From Aequorivita aquimaris (GTDB taxonomy: Bacteria; Bacteroidota; Bacteroidia; Flavobacteriales; Flavobacteriaceae), in the NCBI RefSeq assembly GCF_001573155.1, contig NZ_JRWG01000002.1:248001-312000 (forward strand): a DNA stretch of 64,000 nt, in the 5' to 3' direction. The notes beneath the pieces are model-generated. The model did no database searches and had not been told where the DNA came from. It saw nothing but the letters and a program-made list of their open reading frames with translations. The translations under genes and the position numbers were made by a program. Positions 32,390-41,278 of the stretch are shown piece after piece. How positions within the stretch are numbered: position 1 is the stretch's first letter; each line of letters starts with the position of its first letter.

Positions 32390-33337
32390 CTAATACCTAT
32401 CCTTTAAATTGGTGAGCATTATTTCGGTCATTTCATCCAAGGAAATTTCGCTTTTCCAACCCCAATCTTCCCGTGCTTCGCTATCATCGATACTTTGTGG
32501 CCAACTATCTGCAATAGCTTGTCTAAAATCGGGATCATAACTTATTTTAAATTCGGGGATATGCTTTTGGATGCTTTCGGTAATTTCCTCAGGATTAAAA
32601 CTCATGGCAGAGAGATTGTACGAGCTTCTAATTTTTATCTTTTCTTTTTCAGTCTCCATAATATTAACGGTTGCTTTTATGGCATCACCCATAAACATCA
32701 TGGGCAAAGTTGTTTCATCATTTAGGAAACAGATATACTTTTTGTGCTTTAATGCTTTGTGGTAAATATCTACCGCATAATCTGTAGTGCCGCCGCCAGG
32801 CAGGGTTTTATAACTGATAAGCCCTGGATAACGAATGCTGCGAACATCCACTCCGTAACGATTGTAATAATATTCGCACCAGCGTTCTCCCGTTTGCTTG
32901 CTAATTCCGTACACAGTAGTGGGCTCCATCACCGTGCGCTGTGGCGTGTCCGTTTTTGGAGTGGAGGGTCCAAAAACAGCAATGCTGGAAGGCCAAAATA
33001 TCTTTTCAATTTTCTTGTCTTTGGCTAAATTCAATACGTGAAAAAGTGAATTCATATTCAGGTTCCAACCTTTCATAGGAAATTTTTCCGCCGTAGCGGA
33101 AAGCATCGCCGCCATTAAATAAACGTCTGTTATCTCGTGGCGTATTACCACCTCTTCCACAGCGTTGTAATCCATTGCGTCCAAAATCTCAAACGGGCCG
33201 CTCTTCATCAACTCCTCTTCGCCCTCCCGAATGTCACTGGCTATTACTTTATGGTTTCCAAATTTATTACGAAGGTATAGCGTTAATTCCGTCCCTATTT
33301 GGCCGCAGGCGCCTATTATCAAAATTCGCTTTTTCAT
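32390..33337 (-). CDS. NAD-dependent epimerase/dehydratase, SDR-type L-threonine 3-dehydrogenase
   Basis: A 315-residue extended SDR. The Rossmann GxxGxxG is in ILIIGACGQIGTELT, the catalytic YxxxK in TTVYGISKQTGERW, and the Ser in FWPSSIAVFGPSTP. The SSIAVFGP and YPGLISYKTLPGGGTTDYAV stretches match the short-chain L-threonine 3-dehydrogenases known from Flavobacterium and animals, which oxidise threonine to 2-amino-3-ketobutyrate. No kbl gene is adjacent. Transcribed opposite to the SdiA-regulated-like gene. Confidence 0.85.
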   Translation of the reverse strand: MKKRILIIGACGQIGTELTLYLRNKFGNHKVIASDIREGEEELMKSGPFEILDAMDYNAVEEVVIRHEITDVYLMAAMLSATAEKFPMKGWNLNMNSLFHVLNLAKDKKIEKIFWPSSIAVFGPSTPKTDTPQRTVMEPTTVYGISKQTGERWCEYYYNRYGVDVRSIRYPGLISYKTLPGGGTTDYAVDIYHKALKHKKYICFLNDETTLPMMFMGDAIKATVNIMETEKEKIKIRSSYNLSAMSFNPEEITESIQKHIPEFKISYDPDFRQAIADSWPQSIDDSEAREDWGWKSEISLDEMTEIMLTNLKDRY

Positions 33338-33430
33338 ATGTTTGCTGGTTCAAAAAATGAAGTGTAAATATACATATTATCAATGCTTTCAACACCTAAA
33401 AATTTTATGTGCCATTTGGTTAATAACCAG

Positions 33431-33438
33431 TATCTTTG
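33431..33438 (+). promoter_or_regulatory. -7 promoter element of the lipoprotein gene
   Basis: TATCTTTG matches TAnnTTTG; the ATG at 33456 follows 17 bases later. Confidence 0.55.
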
Positions 33439-33455
33439 TGCCTCTTTTATTCTTT

Positions 33456-34046
33456 ATGAAGTTTTTTATTCCCCTTTTAATGTTTGTCGGTTTTGTTTTT
33501 TCCTGCGGAAATGCTTCCGAAGAAAACCAAAAACAAACGCCAACCAATGATGCCTCCATAATTTTTGGAGACAAAAACTACAATTTTCCCACACTTTCGC
33601 CTCCAGCAAAAGAACAGGCCGTACGTTGGGGAGTTTTGGAAGATTTTTTAGCCGAAGCGCAAAATGCAAACGGCAGCAATTACCAAGACTTGCGCAACCG
33701 TTCCGAACGTTTAAAGGAATATGCAGATTCACTTTTCAGCAACGTCCCCGATACGCTAAACACCAAACCTATCCACAGCCGATTGATGGTGCTCAAAACC
33801 CGATCTGCCCTACTTTTTCAGGCGTCGCACCAAGCTACTATTGATTCGTTAAAGGTGCAGCAATCTTTGGAAGAAATGAATGGAGCGGTAAATAATCTGA
33901 TTGTCCAGTTAAACGAAAAATTCCAGAAAGACAAAATAGATTTCTCAAGAAAGGAAGATGAGGATAAGGAACTGAAGCAACAGCAACGCTATAAGGATTC
34001 CATCATAAACTTAGAGCTTCAGGATAAAAAGAATAAGAATATGTAA
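33456..34046 (+). CDS. Small lipoprotein of unknown function
   Basis: A 196-residue protein with a lipoprotein signal (LLMFVGFVFSCGN, lipobox Cys at about residue 17). The mature part is helical: AKEQAVRWGVLEDFLAEAQN then a long charged coiled-coil-like end (LVQLNEKFQKDKIDF ... KEDEDKELKQQQRYK). I start at the ATG at 33456 because it opens the lipoprotein signal behind a promoter motif; the open frame continues upstream into the divergent threonine dehydrogenase gene, which is not credible coding here. Confidence 0.78.
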   Translation: MKFFIPLLMFVGFVFSCGNASEENQKQTPTNDASIIFGDKNYNFPTLSPPAKEQAVRWGVLEDFLAEAQNANGSNYQDLRNRSERLKEYADSLFSNVPDTLNTKPIHSRLMVLKTRSALLFQASHQATIDSLKVQQSLEEMNGAVNNLIVQLNEKFQKDKIDFSRKEDEDKELKQQQRYKDSIINLELQDKKNKNM

Positions 34047-34122
34047 CAAACTCACTAAAAGCGCAACTTATGCTTTCAGTATAATTTTAAAATCAACAAA
34101 TACCTTAATTAAAAACCATAAA

Positions 34123-36189
34123 ATGAAGACTAATTTTTTAAAACCCGTTGTGGCCTTTACCGTTATTGCAGTTGCCGCAACCGCCTGTAAGGACAAAACC
34201 GAAGTGGCCGTGGCAGACACCGAGCCCCACGGAATTATCCTTGCAAACATGGACACTACCGTAAGTCCGAAAGACGATTTCTACAACTATGTGAACGGCA
34301 ACTGGATGAAGAACAATGAGATTCCAGACGATGAAACCAGTTGGGCCGGCTTCACCATTTTGCGCAAAAAAACCAGCAAGGACATGCTGAACATTTTGGC
34401 AAAGGCCAAGGAAAGCGGAAAATACGCTCCCGATACCGACCAAGCCAAAGCCTTGATGATTTATGAATCTAAATTGGACTCGATCGCAAGGGACAAAGCT
34501 GGTATTGAACCTTTAAAACCTACACTTGAAAAGATTGCTGAAATGAATAGCATGGAAGATTTTCAAAAATTAATGGCTGAAGATGCCGTTGCTGTGTCAC
34601 AACCTTTCCTGGGTCTTGCTGCCTTTTCTAATCCGAACAATAGTGCAATCAATTCCGCATACATTACCCCTGGCGGCTTGGGATTGCCAGATCGTGATTT
34701 TTACACCAGTACAGACCCCGCTTCGGTAAAAATCCGCGAGCAGTATGTGGACCATATAACCAGAATGCTACAGTTTTTAGGCGATAGCGAAGAATCTGCC
34801 CGTAAGCAGGCTGAAACTATTTTAGCATTTGAAACTAAGCTTGCCACCCCAAGATTGGATAAAGTGGCCAGCCGCGATTTCAGAAACTTCAACAACCCAC
34901 GAAGCATTGCAGAATTGCAACAAATGCTTCCTCAGATTCAATGGGAAAAGGCATTTGAGCAAATGGGCATCGACAAAAAACTGGACACAGTTATCGTGAT
35001 GCAGCCAAAGTATATGGAAACCCTGAAGCAGATGTTCTCAAAACCAGATTTTGATACTTGGCGAACCGTGATGCGTTGGTCCACTTTAAACAGTTCTGCA
35101 GGAATGTTGACTACTGAAATTGAAAAGGCCAATTTCGATTTTTACGAAACAACCTTGAAAGGAACCAAAAAACAAAAGCCCGCCGACGAACGTGCGCTAG
35201 CCACGGTTAATGGTAGCGTAGGCGAAGCTTTGGGTAAATTATATGTAGATGAAATGTTCCCGCCAGAGGCAAAAGCAAAGGCAGAATCCATGATTGAAAA
35301 TGTGATTGCAGCCTACAAGGACCGTATCAACGCCTTGGAATGGATGAGCGACAGCACAAAGGTTAAGGCTATTGAAAAGCTGGATAAATTCACCGTAAAA
35401 GTGGGTTATCCAGACAAGTGGAAAGATTACTCTTCTATGGAGGTGAAACCAGGCAACACCTATTATGACAATATGGTAGCCGTGCAAACTTGGAACCTGA
35501 AGGACAACCTTGAAAAAATAGACGAGCCCGTGGACCGTACCGAATGGGGCATGAGCCCACAAACCGTGAACGCTTATTTCAACCCTTTTAACAATGAAAT
35601 CGTTTTCCCGGCGGCCATCCTTCAACCTCCCTTTTACGATTACAAAGCAGACGAAGCCGTAAATTACGGTGGAATTGGCGCAGTTATCGGTCACGAGATT
35701 TCGCACGCCTTTGATGACAGCGGTTCGCGCTTTGACGCCAATGGAAACTTGATAAACTGGTGGACGGAGACCGATCTTAAAAACTTTACCGAGCGCGGTG
35801 ATAAGCTCGCAGAACAGTACAGCAATGTAGAGGTTTTGGACAGCGTTTACATCAACGGTAAATTCACTTTGGGTGAAAACATCGGCGACCTTGGCGGGGT
35901 ATTGGGTGCCTACGACGGTTTGCAACGTTTTTACAAGGAAAACGGCCGTCCAGATAATATTGACGGCTTTACCCCAGAACAGCGCTTCTTTATGAGCTGG
36001 GCCACGGTGTGGCGCACCAAGTCTCGAGATGAGGCTTTACGCAACCAAGTGAAAACCGATCCGCACTCACCGGGAATGGTTCGCGCTACGCAACCTTTGC
36101 TGAATGTGGATGCTTTCTATGAAGCTTTTGACATAAAGGAAGGCGACCCAATGTATCTTGCACCAGAAGACAGAGTTCGTATTTGGTAA
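34123..36189 (+). CDS. M13 family zinc metallopeptidase (neprilysin/PepO-like), lipoprotein
   Basis: A 688-residue endopeptidase with a lipoprotein-like N-terminus (VAATACKDK). Zinc motif HEISHAFDD, the exposed ENIGDLGG motif with the third zinc ligand, and the family NAYFNPFNNEIVFPAAIL sequence are all present, and the last residues PEDRVRIW resemble the C-terminal Trp motif of the family. It degrades small peptides in the periplasm or cell surface. A strong terminator follows. Confidence 0.95.
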   Translation: MKTNFLKPVVAFTVIAVAATACKDKTEVAVADTEPHGIILANMDTTVSPKDDFYNYVNGNWMKNNEIPDDETSWAGFTILRKKTSKDMLNILAKAKESGKYAPDTDQAKALMIYESKLDSIARDKAGIEPLKPTLEKIAEMNSMEDFQKLMAEDAVAVSQPFLGLAAFSNPNNSAINSAYITPGGLGLPDRDFYTSTDPASVKIREQYVDHITRMLQFLGDSEESARKQAETILAFETKLATPRLDKVASRDFRNFNNPRSIAELQQMLPQIQWEKAFEQMGIDKKLDTVIVMQPKYMETLKQMFSKPDFDTWRTVMRWSTLNSSAGMLTTEIEKANFDFYETTLKGTKKQKPADERALATVNGSVGEALGKLYVDEMFPPEAKAKAESMIENVIAAYKDRINALEWMSDSTKVKAIEKLDKFTVKVGYPDKWKDYSSMEVKPGNTYYDNMVAVQTWNLKDNLEKIDEPVDRTEWGMSPQTVNAYFNPFNNEIVFPAAILQPPFYDYKADEAVNYGGIGAVIGHEISHAFDDSGSRFDANGNLINWWTETDLKNFTERGDKLAEQYSNVEVLDSVYINGKFTLGENIGDLGGVLGAYDGLQRFYKENGRPDNIDGFTPEQRFFMSWATVWRTKSRDEALRNQVKTDPHSPGMVRATQPLLNVDAFYEAFDIKEGDPMYLAPEDRVRIW

Positions 36190-36212
36190 TTTTCAAAATA
36201 TGTAATTGAAAT

Positions 36213-36241
36213 AAAAGGAGCTGTAAAAAGCTCCTTTTTTT
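36213..36241 (+). terminator. Terminator after the M13 peptidase gene
   Basis: AAAAGGAGCT (36213-36222) and AGCTCCTTTT (36229-36238) are perfect complements, followed by more T. Confidence 0.9.
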
Positions 36242-36242
36242 A

Positions 36243-37049
36243 TTAAATAGAAGTTCTAAACGAATAATCCAAAACAGATTTCAGATTGACAGAATCCACT
36301 TGCTTAAAAGTTTCGTTTGAAACCGCTTCCGCAAAAGTGGGAGCTTCCAGCCCAAGCTCCTTTGCCTTTTGGATGTAATATTCCGCTTTTTGTGGATGGT
36401 TCGGGTTTACTGCATTAAATACTGTTCCGAAAGCATCTTTCTTTAAAATTTCAACCAAAATATTAATACAATCGTCCCGGTGGATGAGATTTACCGGCGC
36501 ATTGCCATCTGCCAAATCCTTGCGTCCCGCCAAATATTTTACGGGATTTCTGCTGCCCCCAATCAAGCCGCCAAAACGTACTACGGTAGTCTGCAACCCT
36601 TCGGCATTCATAAATAATTCCTCAACTTGCCGCAATTGCTTGCCGGCGATGGTTTCGGGTTTGGGCTCGTCGCGCTCCGTCACCCTTCCCTGAGAATCAT
36701 CATAGACCGAAGTACTGCTTACCAAAACAATTTTCTTTACTGCAGACTCATTTATGGCCGAAAGCAAATGGACCATCTTCAAAACGTAATCTGCGCCGGT
36801 ATTTTTGCGTAGCCCGAGCGGGATCATAATGAGTAAATAGTCCACATTTTTGAGCAGGGCCAGCACCTCACCCTCGATTCCATTTTCCGAAATTTCCACG
36901 GGATAGGCATCAAAGCCGTTTTGCTGCAGTAAAGTGGCTTTTTCAATAGAAGTGACCGAGCCCTTTACGGCGTAGCCCAAGGTTGTCAAGCGATAGGCCA
37001 AAGGTTGCCCAAGCCATCCCAAGCCCGCAATTGCAATTGTTTTATTCAT
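36243..37049 (-). CDS. NAD(P)-binding SDR family protein (YeeZ-like)
   Basis: A 268-residue Rossmann-fold protein: nucleotide-binding IAIAGLGWLGQPLAYRL, then VSSTSVYDDSQGRVTERDEP and VNLIHRDDCINILVEILK. It resembles the atypical SDRs related to YeeZ and nucleoside-sugar epimerases; the usual YxxxK is not clearly formed, so a catalytic role cannot be assigned. It begins 13 bases after the M28 peptidase and is transcribed with it. Confidence 0.75.
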   Translation of the reverse strand: MNKTIAIAGLGWLGQPLAYRLTTLGYAVKGSVTSIEKATLLQQNGFDAYPVEISENGIEGEVLALLKNVDYLLIMIPLGLRKNTGADYVLKMVHLLSAINESAVKKIVLVSSTSVYDDSQGRVTERDEPKPETIAGKQLRQVEELFMNAEGLQTTVVRFGGLIGGSRNPVKYLAGRKDLADGNAPVNLIHRDDCINILVEILKKDAFGTVFNAVNPNHPQKAEYYIQKAKELGLEAPTFAEAVSNETFKQVDSVNLKSVLDYSFRTSI

Positions 37050-37062
37050 ACATCAAACTATT

Positions 37063-39408
37063 TTATAGATTAGTCTGAAATGTATCAATAACTTTCACTC
37101 TTAAGGAATCTACTGAAAAAGTACGCTTTACAGCCACGGCATCGGTGATTACAAAAGGTTTCGGCATAGTATAATCAGGCCGTTTTGTTATGTTGAATTG
37201 TGCATCGTCCATCAAATCAAAGGAATATTCCATGACTTTAAAGGTAACTGGAGCTTCCCCGGCTACGGAAAATTGCACTTTTAAGGAATCATTTTCGGAA
37301 ACGTAATAGTTGATGAGCGCACTGTTCCTTGTGCCGCGGTAATCTTCGGAAATACGGGAAGCGGGCATTTCCTTTCCGTTGAAAATTAAGGATTGAAATT
37401 CTGTATTTTCAGCATACAGATCAATCTTGTTCACCTTCCGTTTTGGAACGATGATAAACTTCACCTTCCGAAGATTTTCAACCAAGGTGTCCGCTTTCAA
37501 AATCACCTCAAAATCGGGGATGGTTTTTTGCGGCGCCGCATTCGCAAAGCTAAACTTGGTGCCGTATTTATTGTAGGCTACATCGCCTAAAATTTTGGAC
37601 GCATCTTCGGGATTTTCGCCCAAATATTGCCGTGTCCATTCGTCAATTTCCTTATCATAGGTGAGCCAATAGGTTTTATCGGCATCGGCGTCTTTGTAAT
37701 AGACCAGGCTGTTTGGCTTTCTTCCCTCTTCGGAAAAATCACTTTTTGAATGCGCAATTCCGAAGAATAATATCGCGAGCAGCAAACATACAGTTGAAAG
37801 CAGCCCTTTCATTTTATAATATCCAAAAACCGGCCAAAGCAACCCAAAAAGCAGAACGGTGAAAACACAACTTATCACCAACATTTTCAAGCCCAGCCCC
37901 ACGGGGAAAAACTGAATAAGCGGGGCGAAAAGAAACAGTGAGGGCGCCGCCAATAATGCCATCGCCAAAAGATTGGGCCGTTCCTGCCGTAGCATGACGA
38001 AAAACGAAAGCAACGCAAAAAACACGGGAATGATAAAAAAGGCGGCTCCTTTCAGAAAAATAAATACCGCAACATTAATCAATAACCAAAAAAGTAATGG
38101 CGCTACGTAATATGAAGGTTCATTGAATTTATTGGTGAATTTTTTATAAATCGCAAACGTAATTGCCAAAGAGAGAAAAACGAAAAAAGTAATATACCAA
38201 TGCCCGTTGTAGGTAAAGCCCTGTTGTATTTCGAAATACTGCGGATAGAGCGCAAGAATCAGCTTCCACCCAAAAACACCCACAATGCCACAGATTATAA
38301 GAGAAAGCAGTAATGGAACGAAGCCGAGGGCTATCATCTTTCCGTTCAGTTTTCGTTTGTGGAATCCGTAAAAAATTAGAAACAGGAATAACAACGCCGC
38401 CAAGATGAGCATTGGCAAAATCCACGAAAACGGGTAGCTCACCATTTTTACCAAAGGAAGGTTTACGTACACATCATCCGTTTCGGCCTTCAAGTTTGAC
38501 AAATCGGCATCGGCGAAGTAATGCAGCAGGGGAAGCAGATAACTGCCTTGGTGGGCGAGACTGTTTCGGCTTAAATTGTAAAAGGTATCGTTGGCGGTGT
38601 GGTAGTTAAAATGACTGTCAATAAAGGCGAAGAAAAAACTGGGAATGTCACCATCTTCCCTAAAAATCGTGGAATCGGTATCGTTGGGCAGCATTTTGTA
38701 AACGCTGTACATCAACGAGGAAGCCACGGGAAAATCTGGGTTGGCCGCTATAAATTCCTTTACCAGTTTGGCGTTGCCGCCATTGGTTTCCAAAATCATA
38801 TTGCTGGGGCCGCTGCTGCCGCGCGCTTCAAAGTTGAGCACCAAGCCCACATTTTTTGCCCACGGGTGTTCGTTCACAAAGAGTTTTGCGCCGTCCAGGC
38901 CAATTTCCTCGGCATCGCTAAAGAGAATAATGATATCGTTTTTGGGCAGTTGCCTGGACGCCAAATACGCCCGCACACTTTCCAAGATGGTAACCACCCC
39001 GCTTCCCGCATCGCTCGCGCCAAAGGAAGGAACAAGCGCACTGTCGTAATGCGAAAGCAGTAAAAGCGCCTTTCCGTCTTCCGAACCTTTTAAACGAGCG
39101 ACAATATTTATAGGTTTGTCCAGCGTTTTTGATTCGGGATTTAAACTGAAGCCTTTTTGGATGTGAGGCTCGAGCCCCAATTTCCGCAATTCTGAAATTA
39201 AAATCCGCCGTACTTCTTCGTGTCCTTCGGAACCTAAATAATGTGGTTTTTTTGAAATTTCACTTAAAGGCCGCAACGCTCGGTCCACAGAAAATTCAGA
39301 CGCAGGAGCAGTTTCATCACCTTTATAATGCGGGGTCAATCCATAAAAACTATAATATATCGCGGCAATTATTAGCAGGAGAGATAGAACAGCGCCAAGT
39401 TTTTTCAT
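37063..39408 (-). CDS. Membrane-bound M28 family peptidase
   Basis: A 781-residue protein. One helix at the N-terminus, then an M28 zinc peptidase domain (about residues 60-310): metal ligands in LLLLSHYDSALVPSFGASDAGSG, catalytic EE in LFSDAEEIGLDG, Asp in NDTDSTIFREDG and a His in SHFNYHTAND. The region about 320-560 has some eight hydrophobic helices, and a soluble C-terminal domain follows. The architecture matches Bacteroidetes membrane M28 peptidases (compare FXNA-like). Substrate unknown. Confidence 0.9.
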   Translation of the reverse strand: MKKLGAVLSLLLIIAAIYYSFYGLTPHYKGDETAPASEFSVDRALRPLSEISKKPHYLGSEGHEEVRRILISELRKLGLEPHIQKGFSLNPESKTLDKPINIVARLKGSEDGKALLLLSHYDSALVPSFGASDAGSGVVTILESVRAYLASRQLPKNDIIILFSDAEEIGLDGAKLFVNEHPWAKNVGLVLNFEARGSSGPSNMILETNGGNAKLVKEFIAANPDFPVASSLMYSVYKMLPNDTDSTIFREDGDIPSFFFAFIDSHFNYHTANDTFYNLSRNSLAHQGSYLLPLLHYFADADLSNLKAETDDVYVNLPLVKMVSYPFSWILPMLILAALLFLFLIFYGFHKRKLNGKMIALGFVPLLLSLIICGIVGVFGWKLILALYPQYFEIQQGFTYNGHWYITFFVFLSLAITFAIYKKFTNKFNEPSYYVAPLLFWLLINVAVFIFLKGAAFFIIPVFFALLSFFVMLRQERPNLLAMALLAAPSLFLFAPLIQFFPVGLGLKMLVISCVFTVLLFGLLWPVFGYYKMKGLLSTVCLLLAILFFGIAHSKSDFSEEGRKPNSLVYYKDADADKTYWLTYDKEIDEWTRQYLGENPEDASKILGDVAYNKYGTKFSFANAAPQKTIPDFEVILKADTLVENLRKVKFIIVPKRKVNKIDLYAENTEFQSLIFNGKEMPASRISEDYRGTRNSALINYYVSENDSLKVQFSVAGEAPVTFKVMEYSFDLMDDAQFNITKRPDYTMPKPFVITDAVAVKRTFSVDSLRVKVIDTFQTNL

Positions 39409-39574
39409 GGTTGGGAAGTTTCGGGAGTTAAAAATACAACTTAAATTGTTTTAAGTTAATGGTTTTTAATTATTCAGCAAGTCGAGTTTTAGCGCTATTT
39501 GGCATTAACTTGGCGACCCCATGACCTAATTTAATAAAATTGCTTATATTAGAAGTTCGCAAAAATTTGATACT

Positions 39575-40036
39575 ATGGGAATTAAAAGTTTTATGGGCAG
39601 ACGGGCCAAGCCCCAAAAAGGTTCTTCGGAAAAAATAAAAGTTTCAGACTATATGACGCGCAACCTCATTACTTTTAAACCTGAGCAATCGGTGCTTGAG
39701 GTAATTGAAATTCTTCTGAAGAAAAAAATTTCCGGAGGCCCCGTTATAAATGATAAAAATGAATTGGTGGGCATTATTTCCGAAGGTGACTGTATGAAAC
39801 AGCTTAGTGACTGCCGCTACCACAACCACCCCATGGAAGATGTGAAAGTGGAACAACACATGATTAAAAATGTAGATACTATTGATGGCGAAATGAACGT
39901 GCTGGATGCTGCCAATAAGTTTTTGGAATCAAAACACCGACGCTTCCCGATTATTGAAAACGGAAAATTGGTGGGACAGATTAGCCAACGCGATGTACTA
40001 ACAGCTGCAATGAAATTGAAAGGCCAAACTTGGTAA
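39575..40036 (+). CDS. CBS domain pair protein
   Basis: A 153-residue cytosolic protein made almost entirely of two CBS motifs: the first around VSDYMTRNLITFKPEQSVLE ... GGPVINDKNELVGIISEGD, the second around VEQHMIKNVDTIDGEMNVLD ... RRFPIIENGKLVGQISQRD. Such stand-alone pairs bind adenosyl nucleotides and often regulate partner enzymes or transport; no partner is visible here. The stop is directly adjacent to the 3' end of the convergent TMEM175-like gene. Confidence 0.88.
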   Translation: MGIKSFMGRRAKPQKGSSEKIKVSDYMTRNLITFKPEQSVLEVIEILLKKKISGGPVINDKNELVGIISEGDCMKQLSDCRYHNHPMEDVKVEQHMIKNVDTIDGEMNVLDAANKFLESKHRRFPIIENGKLVGQISQRDVLTAAMKLKGQTW

Positions 40037-40619
40037 CTATTCCTTTTCTTTAAAAATAATTTCTATCCTTTTATCGGGTATCAACCACATCAACGCTACC
40101 AAAACATACAGCGTTCCCGCAATCAATGGATTGTAAAATGAAGAAATAATTGCGACGCTATAAATTATGGGCGACGCTTTTCCCTTTAAGTCCTTTCCTA
40201 AAGCCTTGGCCGTTCAGGGAATCCTTTCCCTGAACGGCCAAAATTCTATTCTGAAGAATAAAATAAGCAATCGCTGCCATTAACAACACGCCACCGTACA
40301 TCGCCATGGGCAGTTCGGCAAAATGGTTCTCGCCCACCCAGCCCGTAACAAAAGGAATCAACGAGAGCCAAAACAATAAGTGCAGATTTGCCCAAAGTAT
40401 TTCCCCGCTCACCTTTTCTACGGCGTGCATCATGTGGTGGTGGTTGTTCCAATAAATTCCCACATAGATGAAACTTAAAACGTAACTGAGGAATACGGGC
40501 AACACGGGCGCCAAATCACTAAGCTCGGTTCCGTGCGGCACCTTTAACTCCAAGACCATAATTGTAATTATTATGGCGAGTACTCCATCGCTAAAAGCTT
40601 CCAATCTGCTGCTGTTCAT
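40037..40619 (-). pseudogene. TMEM175-like potassium channel gene with a one-base frameshift
   Basis: The frame from the ATG at 40619 encodes the bacterial TMEM175 (DUF1211) start SSRLEAFSDGVLAIIITIMV, with the filter-associated FSDG-I motif, through residue 136 (GKDSLN). There an extra base (about 40211) throws the frame out, giving a 153-residue product with an unrelated tail. Removing one base restores the family C-terminus (AKALGKDLKGKASPIIYS ... LMWLIPDKRIEIIF) with a stop at 40039-40037 and a normal 193 residues. The shift lies in the right arm of a perfect inverted repeat, TTGGCCGTTCAGGGAA. Either a true mutation or a sequencing error; a hairpin can cause both. Confidence 0.8.
40206..40241. 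repeat. Perfect palindrome inside the frameshifted TMEM175-like gene
   Basis: TTGGCCGTTCAGGGAA (40206-40221) is exactly complementary to TTCCCTGAACGGCCAA (40226-40241), with a 4-base loop. It lies wholly within coding sequence and covers the frameshift point. No T run follows, so it is not an ordinary terminator. Confidence 0.9.
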
Positions 40620-40870
40620 AACGGATTTTTTATGTGAATTATAAAAGAAGTGATTTTTGAACATTTTAAAGTACAGAAATTTTTATAATTATCTAATTAT
40701 TTATATTTCTGATTTTCAACAATATATTCGTTTTCAAACGCTTACAAACAACTATAAACGAAAGTAAATAAGTAACAACCAACTAAAATTTGGAAGCCAT
40801 CGTACGTTTGTCCTGTCGAATAAAATGAAATTCGATAGTATCAATTGTTTAATATTAAATTTTAGAAATC

Positions 40871-41206
40871 ATGAACGCACTTAGAAACAAAGTACAGTTG
40901 ATTGGAAGATTGGGCCAAGACCCAGAAATCGTAACCTTCGCCGATGGCAACAAAATGGCAAAATTCTCCATGGCCACGGACGACAGTTACAAAGACAAAA
41001 ACGGCCAAAAAGTGGAACGTACCTATTGGCACAATGTGGTGGTGAAAGGTGGCCTCGTTAAAGTAGTCGAAAATTACATAACCAAAGGCCAGGAAATTGT
41101 AATTGAAGGAAAACTTACCAATCGTTCCTGGGAGGATAAGGAAGGCAACAAACATTATATCACCGAAGTATTTTGCAACGAGCTGGTCATGCTGGGGAGT
41201 AAATAA
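40871..41206 (+). CDS. ssb: Single-stranded DNA-binding protein, short form
   Basis: A 111-residue OB-fold protein. The start NALRNKVQLIGRLGQDPEIV and the core ATDDSYKDKNGQKVERTYWHN ... VENYITKGQEIVIEGKLTNR are typical SSB. It stops right after the OB fold (FCNELVMLGSK) and lacks the flexible linker and acidic C-terminal tip that recruit partners in the usual ~150-180 residue SSB. A terminator follows and recQ is next downstream. Confidence 0.9.
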   Translation: MNALRNKVQLIGRLGQDPEIVTFADGNKMAKFSMATDDSYKDKNGQKVERTYWHNVVVKGGLVKVVENYITKGQEIVIEGKLTNRSWEDKEGNKHYITEVFCNELVMLGSK

Positions 41207-41220
41207 ATGACTGGCTAACC

Positions 41221-41254
41221 AAGCCCCTGCCATTTGGTGGGGGCTTATTTTTTA
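41221..41254 (+). terminator. Terminator between ssb and recQ
   Basis: AAGCCCC (41221-41227) pairs with GGGGCTT (41240-41246), followed by ATTTTTT. It separates ssb from recQ, whose ATG is at 41279. Confidence 0.85.
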
Positions 41255-41278
41255 AGTATCAATCCCTATTTTTACAAA

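Noticed and set aside
33231-33455. A long upstream extension of the lipoprotein gene
   Set aside because: It overlaps the divergent threonine dehydrogenase start region and would bury the lipoprotein signal.
35239-35925. A 228-codon open frame opposite the M13 peptidase
   Set aside because: It is a mirror of a strongly coding region; its translation has no recognisable domain.
40206-40241. The perfect palindrome as a terminator or programmed-frameshift signal
   Set aside because: No T run follows; the structure surrounds the shift point rather than lying downstream of a slippery site, and the gene continues in the family reading frame after it.
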